9,216 nt of DNA, from contig JALOSD010000060.1 of NCBI GenBank assembly GCA_025458585.1, forward strand, positions 1-9,216. The letters are read 5' to 3'. How positions within the stretch are numbered: the stretch's first letter is position 1; each line of letters begins with the position of its first letter. The position numbers and the translations under genes were made by a program. The notes beneath the pieces are model-generated. The model was not told where the DNA came from and searched no databases. It saw nothing but the letters and a program-made list of their open reading frames with translations. Positions 8,585-9,216 of this stretch are shown here, piece after piece. The DNA comes from Burkholderiaceae bacterium. GTDB taxonomy: Bacteria; Pseudomonadota; Gammaproteobacteria; Burkholderiales; Burkholderiaceae_C.

Positions 8585-8614
8585 CGAAGTCGCACCCCTC
8601 AGGTGCGGCTTTCG
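8585..8614. promoter_or_regulatory. Stem-loop in the probable otsB leader
   Basis: CGCACC at 8591-8596 and GGTGCG at 8602-8607 pair around a 5-base loop. The stem extends outward through one G-U pair and one bulged T to cgaa/ttcg, giving about 12 pairs over 8585-8614. It ends about 47 bases upstream of the otsB ATG. It may be a leader structure in the otsB mRNA or a terminator remnant. There is no adjacent T-run on the - strand and only a short TTT in the stem on the + strand. Confidence 0.35.
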
Positions 8615-8726
8615 ACATCGTGCAACGGACGCATCGACGGCGGGTCGGCTTGATGCTCGACGCGAACCGGCGAGGTGTCGTCGCGGCGCCCGAGCCGGGC
8701 CGCGGTCGCGTGGGCGACTCGGGCGC

Positions 8727-8749
8727 CGGCCACGGGCAAAGCGTGGCCG
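8727..8749 (-). terminator. 8-bp perfect hairpin downstream of the small membrane-protein gene
   Basis: CGGCCACG (8727-8734) and CGTGGCCG (8742-8749) are perfect reverse complements with a 7-base loop, ggcaaag on the + strand. It is about 70 bases past the stop of the - strand membrane-protein gene, directly after a second hairpin (8753-8771). The pair could serve as a tandem terminator for the upstream operon, though no T-run follows. Confidence 0.35.
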
Positions 8750-8752
8750 CGA

Positions 8753-8771
8753 TGGCGGCACATGTCCGCCA
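8753..8771. repeat. Inverted repeat TGGCGG-N7-CCGCCA
   Basis: TGGCGG at 8753-8758 and CCGCCA at 8766-8771 are perfect inverted copies around CACATGT, which itself contains the palindrome ACATGT. It lies 47 bases beyond the stop of the - strand membrane-protein gene and about 215 bases before otsB. It may be the first half of a tandem terminator with 8727-8749, or a protein-binding dyad for the otsB promoter region. The two readings cannot be separated by eye. Confidence 0.35.
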
Positions 8772-8818
8772 CGGGTGCCCGCGAGCCATCGTGCCCGAGC
8801 CCGGCTGCGAGTCGCGCA

Positions 8819-9103
8819 TCACCATCGGTAGTACGCGATCAGTTTGCAGAGGTTGACGACCACGGCCCGGCCCAGCCGCTGACCGCCCTGCTCGTAGAGC
8901 CAGGCTGCCATCGTGAGGTTGCTGCCGAACCACGTGACCCAGGTCCACAGCGAGTGCTGGCTGGCGTCGCCGCTCTGGTGGATCGCCCACATCGTCGGCA
9001 AGTAGGCCAGGATCCGCACCGAGCTGAACAGCGCGAAGCTCCACGTGAGCGCGGCGAGGTAGACCTGCCGGCGCCCGCCTTGACGCATCGTCAGCGCGGT
9101 CAT
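8819..9103 (-). CDS. Small hypothetical membrane protein, PQ-loop/SemiSWEET-like in outline
   Basis: A 94-residue protein with three likely membrane helices at about 14-34, 52-70 and 77-92. After the first helix comes AYLPTMWAIHQSGDASQHSLWTW, which recalls the proline-containing loop of PQ-loop/SemiSWEET small transporters (three helices, about 90 residues, working as dimers). The usual PQ reads PT here and the resemblance is by eye only. An Asn in the third helix (VVVNLCKLIAYY) also fits that pattern loosely. The ATG at 9103 overlaps the stop of the upstream gene as ATGA, which supports this start and suggests translational coupling; in-frame sequence further upstream looks non-coding. It is followed by the hairpin-rich gap before otsB. 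Its function is unknown. That it is a real membrane-protein gene is likely. Confidence 0.7.
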   Translation of the reverse strand: MTALTMRQGGRRQVYLAALTWSFALFSSVRILAYLPTMWAIHQSGDASQHSLWTWVTWFGSNLTMAAWLYEQGGQRLGRAVVVNLCKLIAYYRW

Positions 9104-9216
9104 CGCGCGGCCCCGCCGCGGCGGCGATCGCACCCCGTCGCACGCACACCCGCGTCCAGGTCGGCCAGGCGCCAGTCGTCGACGGCGCGCGAGACGTCGA
9201 AGATCGGCGCATCGGT
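9100..9216 (-). CDS. 3' end of an unidentified gene
   Basis: The - strand frame starting at the window edge reads 38 residues (TDAPIFDVSRAVDDWRLADL... ending in an Arg/Gly-rich tail) to a TGA at 9102-9100. Third codon positions are almost all G or C in this frame, unlike the alternatives, and the stop overlaps the start of the small membrane-protein gene by four bases. Both points suggest a real gene entering from the right and co-translated with it. I do not recognise the family; the fragment is soluble in character and too short to place. Confidence 0.5.
   Translation of the reverse strand, partial: TDAPIFDVSRAVDDWRLADLDAGVRATGCDRRRGGAAR

Larger units (their letters stand above)
8539..8818. 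other. Hairpin-rich non-coding gap upstream of otsB
   Basis: This 280-bp stretch separates otsB from the small membrane-protein gene; both lie on the - strand. No frame in it shows the codon pattern of the flanking genes. It should contain the otsB promoter, but I find no convincing -35/-10 pair. It holds three clear inverted repeats, listed separately (8585-8614, 8727-8749, 8753-8771). It also holds an imperfect direct repeat of about 23 bases beginning gcccgagcc (8688-8710 and 8793-8816), with a related copy gtgcccgcgagcc at 8775-8787. The part near 8819 probably ends the upstream operon and the part near 8539 is probably the otsB leader. Confidence 0.6.

Noticed and set aside
8475..9212. 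A 245-codon - strand open frame running through the gap between otsB and the membrane-protein gene.
   Set aside because: It overlaps both the membrane-protein gene and the otsB start in another frame, shows no domain, and has weaker third-position G/C bias than the real genes.

Overview
The window is a very GC-rich stretch of bacterial chromosome with strong G/C preference at third codon positions. Because stop codons are scarce, long open frames appear on the antisense of most genes. The parA/parB pair next to a LysE-family gene and the style of the proteins suggest a betaproteobacterium, probably Burkholderiales near the chromosomal partition (origin-proximal) region. That placement is inferred from gene content; no rRNA, tRNA or other phylogenetic marker is present. 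I see no mobile element, CRISPR array, phage gene or tRNA.

Left part (1-3993). The 3' end of a LysE-family exporter gene (1-266) is followed by parA (322-1095) on the + strand. A type-2 argC lies on the - strand (1098-2039), then parB (2148-3038) and a GTG-started LysR-type regulator (3061-3993), both on +. ParA and ParB are full length with all key motifs, yet the reversed argC separates them. parA and argC converge with 2 bp between their stops. argC and parB diverge from a 108-bp gap holding an 18-bp inverted repeat that overlaps candidate promoters for both genes.

Middle and right part (4004-8538), all on the - strand. Reading leftwards, the order is otsB (8538-7789), otsA (7685-6294), an MscS-type mechanosensitive channel (6297-5356) and an HD-GYP domain protein (5299-4004). 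otsA and mscS overlap by four bases (ATGA), with the mscS Shine-Dalgarno inside the otsA end. This is a compact osmotic-stress unit: OtsA and OtsB make trehalose, a compatible solute for high osmolarity, and the channel releases solutes on down-shock. The HD-GYP gene follows after 56 bp containing a 13-bp perfect hairpin, so it may be a read-through member or a separate unit. Its catalytic signature is slightly altered.

Far right (8539-9216). A 280-bp non-coding gap upstream of otsB holds three strong inverted repeats. Beyond it on the - strand is a gene for a 94-residue, probably three-helix membrane protein (9103-8819). It overlaps by four bases the end of another gene that enters from outside the window (9216-9100).

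Most genes are ordinary housekeeping or stress functions. The points of interest are the split parA/parB locus, the coupling of trehalose synthesis to a mechanosensitive channel, the altered HD-GYP enzyme and the hairpin-rich leader of otsB.
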